Assembly: GCF_019097595.1 (NCBI RefSeq) | Contig: NC_080715.1 | Span: 10,931,573-10,995,572, forward strand | Length of the DNA: 64,000 nucleotides | Source of the DNA: Hemibagrus wyckioides | Taxonomy: Eukaryota; Chordata; Actinopteri; Siluriformes; Bagridae | Direction of reading: 5' to 3' | Position numbers and translations under genes: made by a program | The notes under the pieces: model-generated | What the model saw: the letters and a program-made list of their open reading frames with translations, nothing else | Told to the model about the DNA's origin: nothing | The model's database searches: none | Shown: positions 59,788 to 64,000 of the stretch, piece by piece | Layout of the letters: each line of letters opens with the position of its first letter | How positions within the stretch are numbered: the stretch's first letter is position 1

Positions 59788-59794
59788 TTTTATA
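59788..59794 (-). promoter_or_regulatory. TATA box of dapl1
   Basis: TATAAAA on the minus strand lies 81 bp before the dapl1 ATG. A transcription start about 30 bp downstream would leave a 5' UTR of roughly 50 nt. No competing exon is seen upstream. Confidence 0.55.
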
Positions 59795-60944
59795 CGCCTG
59801 AAATGAACACGGCAATGAGTATTCATCAATGTGGAAAGCCTATAGTGTCAAAAAGCCCTGAAACATTCTCAGTGCTCTGCGTGCATCAACTATGAGAGAC
59901 ACAAAAAGCCACAAAAAAGCCCCTTCAACAGGAAATTTCAGCTTTTTAACTTGGGCTAGACTTCTTAATTGCCAGTTCCTTGCTCTTTTACAGGGTTTTA
60001 CAAATCAACATGTCTGTGAACAGTGTGAAGTGTAAAGTGCATGTGTGTGTGTGTGTGTGTGTGTGAGGGTGGGTTAGTATTTGGGGCAACATCACTCTGT
60101 TTAGGTAGAGATGATTTCCAACTGGTGCATTGTGCTGTAACTTTTAGACAAAGTGGAAAATATCAACTTACTAGTGAAATTGATTATCATGAAATGAATA
60201 TTTTGCCGAAGAGTACTTATTGACTTTAAAGATTAAGACATTTAAAAGTAAAAGACTTCATAAATAAAGTCATTCAAAGTGTTCCAAAGGAGTTTTAATG
60301 CATATTGGATATTGTACATAGATAATATTAGTAAAAACAACAACAATAATTATAATGTTTTTATCAAGCTAAGAGCAAAAGTTGCCATGCCTACTACTGT
60401 TAAATGAAGTGATGTTAAACAGGTTACATGTCAAAGATAACAAATAGCCACCATCCGTCTACACAAAAAACCACAAGCAAAAAAAGCAAAAACATGCTGC
60501 TGCTTTCTTGCAGTGTTTTCATGCTTGTGTTTTCCTTTCACTTTCTTCTCCTTTCAAGCAAACAGTGTTTGTCATGCTGTCTTTGTGGGGCTGTGCTCTG
60601 CTGTATGAATTTCTCAAAACACAAGATGATCTAAAGGTTTATCATGTGAACATGTTTTAAAATATATGTATTATATAATTGATACAGAACCAATATACAT
60701 GCTGCTTATATAAACCTTTATGTAGAGTGTGTGTGTGTGTGTTTAATTAAGCCACTTATCTACAAAAAATGTTTTTTGTTTTTTTTTACTAAAGCATTTA
60801 TCTAAACAGAAATGTATTTAGGACTTTAAGCAAAGTACTTCATGGATGAAAAGCACAGTAATTTAATAGATATTTTATAAAAGTTTTTTTTTTTTTTCAA
60901 ATTTTAATAGTTCCTCTACTAAAAACACCCCAGATCTCAGACAC
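59795..60944. other. Upstream region of dapl1, no gene
   Basis: It contains a (TG)n run at 60041-60066, a second at 60728-60741 and AT-rich unassigned sequence. The frame 60428-60634 has no recognisable domain. Confidence 0.4.
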
Positions 60945-61445
60945 ACTCATTTACACTTAGGGCAATTTAGAGAAGAAAATCCAGCATGTTTTTGAGAGGT
61001 GGGAGGAAACCAGAGGAAATGCCCATGTATACAAGGAGACAGTGATCTGACCTCAGGATAAATCTTAGGACTCTGAAGGTGGTTACTTTCCGGCCCCACT
61101 ATGCTGCAACAAAGTTCCAAGCACACAATTGTATAGGGTTTCTTTGTCTGTCGAAACATTTCCTCCAGCATGACAGTGCCCCTGTGCAGACAATGAGGTC
61201 CATGAAGACATAGTTTTAAAAGGTTGGAAGAACTTGAGTGACCCACACAGTGATACAACACTTTTGGGATGAACTAGAATGCTGACTTATTTGTCCAACA
61301 TTCAGCAAGACTTTCACTAATGTTCTTGGACAAATCCCCACAGCCACATACCAGAGGTTAGTAGAAATTCTTGTTCAAGAGTGAAGGTTATTGCAGAGGC
61401 CAGGCCAGCAGGGGTCAACTCTATATTAATGCCCATGGTTTTGTG
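60945..61445 (+). mobile_element. SINE-like piece and Tc1 transposase relic
   Basis: 60945-61080 resembles a SINE-like repeat (TTAGGGCAATTTAGAG, GGAGGAAACCAGAGGAAATG). From about 61090 the sequence is a Tc1-family relic: CAGCATGACAGTGCCCC gives QHDSAPVQTMRSMKT followed by a stop, then FWDELE further on, ending near GGGTCAACTCTATATTAATG. No intact frame remains. Its family matches the MITE at 43927-44170. Confidence 0.65.
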
Positions 61446-61452
61446 TGGTTGT

Positions 61453-61454
<2 letters not shown>

Positions 61455-61531
<77 letters not shown>
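61455..61531. repeat. (TA)n microsatellite
   Basis: About 38 perfect TA units occur directly after the Tc1 relic. The Tyr-Ile repeat frames across it are artefacts. Confidence 0.97.
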
Positions 61532-61534
<3 letters not shown>

Positions 61535-64000
61535 ATAAATATATATATTTATATATATATAGTATGTACATTCTTAAATATGTGTGTATGTATATGTTCT
61601 AGTGTATGTAAGTTCTTGGCAATACAAAGAAACTATTTTTCTGACCCCCTCACTTACTACTCATTCACTCACAAAATCAATAGTATTAGTCAAATTAATT
61701 AACACTAACAGTCATCTGCCTGCACAAATCGTCCTTTCCAGAGCTGTGGTTCTGTGTTGGAGTAAAAGCTTCCTTTCTCGATCCTGTTGACAGAGTCTGC
61801 AGACTATTTCCTTTGGCTGTTTTTCTCACTGACACAGCTAGAGTAATTACACCTTCATGTTTTTCTGTATTACTTAACTTTCATTTAAGATTTCGCCTTT
61901 GTACCTCCTACTCCTTTGCCCTTGTTAAATCCTACTACCTCACTGACAATACAGCTTACTCCTATTTTCCTCACAAGGCCTACGTCTACAAGCCTGTTGA
62001 TGTGATGGTCATAGTAGGGACAGTTGTACAATTAACCACTCTTAGCTAAACAAGTAACCTTGTATGCACACTGCTGGTTAAACACATGGTATTTAAGCAT
62101 CTTTTCATAATACAGGCAAGGAATATGTATAAGGGAATGGATAAATGTTTCTTTCAATGTTTAGTGAATTATGTTAGACTTTCTACACCTTCCCTTGTCA
62201 TTGTCCTGGTATCTTTAGTTTTGAAATCTTTTAGCTACATAATTGGACTGGACACTATAAAGGTAGTAAAGTTTTAAATGTAGACTATATGCAACTTTTT
62301 TTTTTTACATAATAAATGTACTTAATATGTATTACCCCAACTGAGACGGATTTCTGCTTTATTCTCAGAGTGTAGCACACCACATACTTTGTGTTAGCAC
62401 TGTCTATGAGTCTTTTGTCTATAGTCCAAGACACTCAGACTTTAATAAAGCACTTTTGTACCCCATTAGTACTGAAGAGAGAGCAGATTTAGGTTTCCTT
62501 ATTTAATCGCAAGTCTGTATGATGATTTTTGGTTTGTGGCAATGATAATCAGTAAACTGTAATACAACCCCATGTATACAATAATAATTGATTGTGAGTG
62601 TATTTCATATTGTGGTACCTCAGGAACCAGGAAACATTTGTGTAGGAACCTTCATTATGGCTGATATGCCTCCCGATAAAGCTGGCATTTGATGACAGTT
62701 TGATCAGTGGTGATTGTACTAATCTCGGGTATTTAGTGGTGCTGTTGAAGTAGATGATGTGGCAGTTTTAACTCTGATGATTTATCATGTACTTTCTACA
62801 GTCTTACCATCTATAGAATGAGTAAAAATGAAACATAAATGTATGAACAAACACCAGCAATCAGACATCAATACATCAACATCGACATCAACATGCTAGT
62901 GACCAGTGTACAAATCAACAGGTTGGTGAGTGTAAGGGTTTTCTCAGTAGATTACTGTCAGAATTCAGTAGACTGATAGCAGAAGGAAGGAATAATAAAG
63001 GACTTAGCATATCTTTAAGTTTTCTGAGCAGGCACATGGTACCACCAGCCTGAGGGTATAATCGAGAATTCCCTACAAAGTCTGCGGTCGGGTTAAATTA
63101 TTATTCCTTGTGCTCTTTGGCCCACTCACTACATGAATAATTACTTTCATGATTTGTGTTTGGTGAAAAAAATAGATAATAATGAATATATTATAAAGTA
63201 TGAGTTTTGTAATGATGGTGAAAAAACCACACAGGCCTGTTGAAAGGACAGCAGTGTTTTGTAACTGTATGAATGAATATGTATTATTTACAATTCAGAT
63301 ATGAATGTTACAAAAACCAGCTACAGGTTGTACCAGTGGCCCAGTGACTGGTCACAATCTGAATTCTTGACTGATCAGAAAATGTTGATTAATTTTCTTT
63401 TACAGATCCCCTGTCAGTAGCACTGGCAATAATCTGAATCACAAGCTTATGTTAATGCATATGTGTGTTTATTTTTATACTAACAGTTAATTCAGATGGA
63501 CATGCATGGAGGAAACCTGCACATAATTTAGGTCTAATAATTGAGGTAGAACTGTAATTAATTTTCATTGATTAATTGATTAATTGATTATTAATCATTA
63601 ATCATTATTGATTCATTTTTTATTACAGTATGCATCATAGAGGCTTATTCTTTACATAATTGTAGTGGTAGTTCTGAGTGGACTGGACAGTTGTTACAGT
63701 AGTTATTTGGTAACTAGGAACTGCAGTAAACTAAAATAGTACAATCACTAACCTCTAGCTGTAAAAGCATGTGCTTCTTTTCCAATACTGTCCAACAATA
63801 CTGTGTAATTTCCGGTATACTTTCTTTTTGATTCTTTCATTTCCTATTTTCCTCCATGTTCTGCTCAACTCCCCTTACTTTCATCTTTCTCCTTTTACCA
63901 TCCCACTTACCTTACCGCTCACCTACTCTTGTTCGGTTTCATCAGATGTTCCTCCAACTACAAATGATCATGGTTTGCTGACTATGAATAAATATAGTGG
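61532..64000. other. Intergenic, nothing recognised
   Basis: The small frames (61813-62049, 62086-62277) have no domain or phased splice sites. A short ATTGATTAATTGATTA simple run is at 63570-63612. The window ends in unassigned sequence. Confidence 0.4.

Noticed and set aside
61381..61702. Tyr-Ile repeat frames
   Set aside because: Pure TA microsatellite.

Overview
This is vertebrate genomic DNA, almost certainly from a ray-finned fish. Coding sequence is split into short exons with GT..AG introns. The repeats are typical of teleosts: several Tc1-like transposon families, LINE 3' ends, SINE-like elements and long microsatellites. A catfish-like genome is my guess from repeat types I recognise, not something I can prove. 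No tRNA, rRNA, CRISPR or bacterial feature was seen.

Layout: 1-15.1 kb is gene-poor and rich in transposon remnants, including a nearly full-length but dead Tc1 element at 10.85-12.34 kb. A FAM171-family membrane protein gene (best match FAM171B) lies on the + strand from 15.1 to 28.5 kb, in eight coding exons after a 9-kb first intron. From 30 to 45.6 kb there is a tandem cluster of small genes, each with two CARD-like death-fold domains in separate exons: one upstream relic and four units, of which units 2 and 3 are almost identical. The exon pairs are mosaics, which points to recombination within introns. From 46.3 to 53.2 kb, thirteen downstream exons that are phase-consistent encode a SEC16-like segment spliced in frame to a PIM-like Ser/Thr kinase. 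I consider this the most unusual gene in the window. At 56.4-59.8 kb on the minus strand is a complete four-exon dapl1 gene with a TATA box. The last 4 kb hold only repeats and unassigned sequence.

The genes do not form one pathway. The CARD proteins are expected to act in inflammasome or cell-death signalling. FAM171B is a single-pass membrane protein. DAPL1 is a small DAP-family protein. The SEC16-PIM protein would join an ER-exit-site scaffold fragment to a kinase. All gene models were built by hand from splice signals and reading-frame phase and have not been checked against transcripts.
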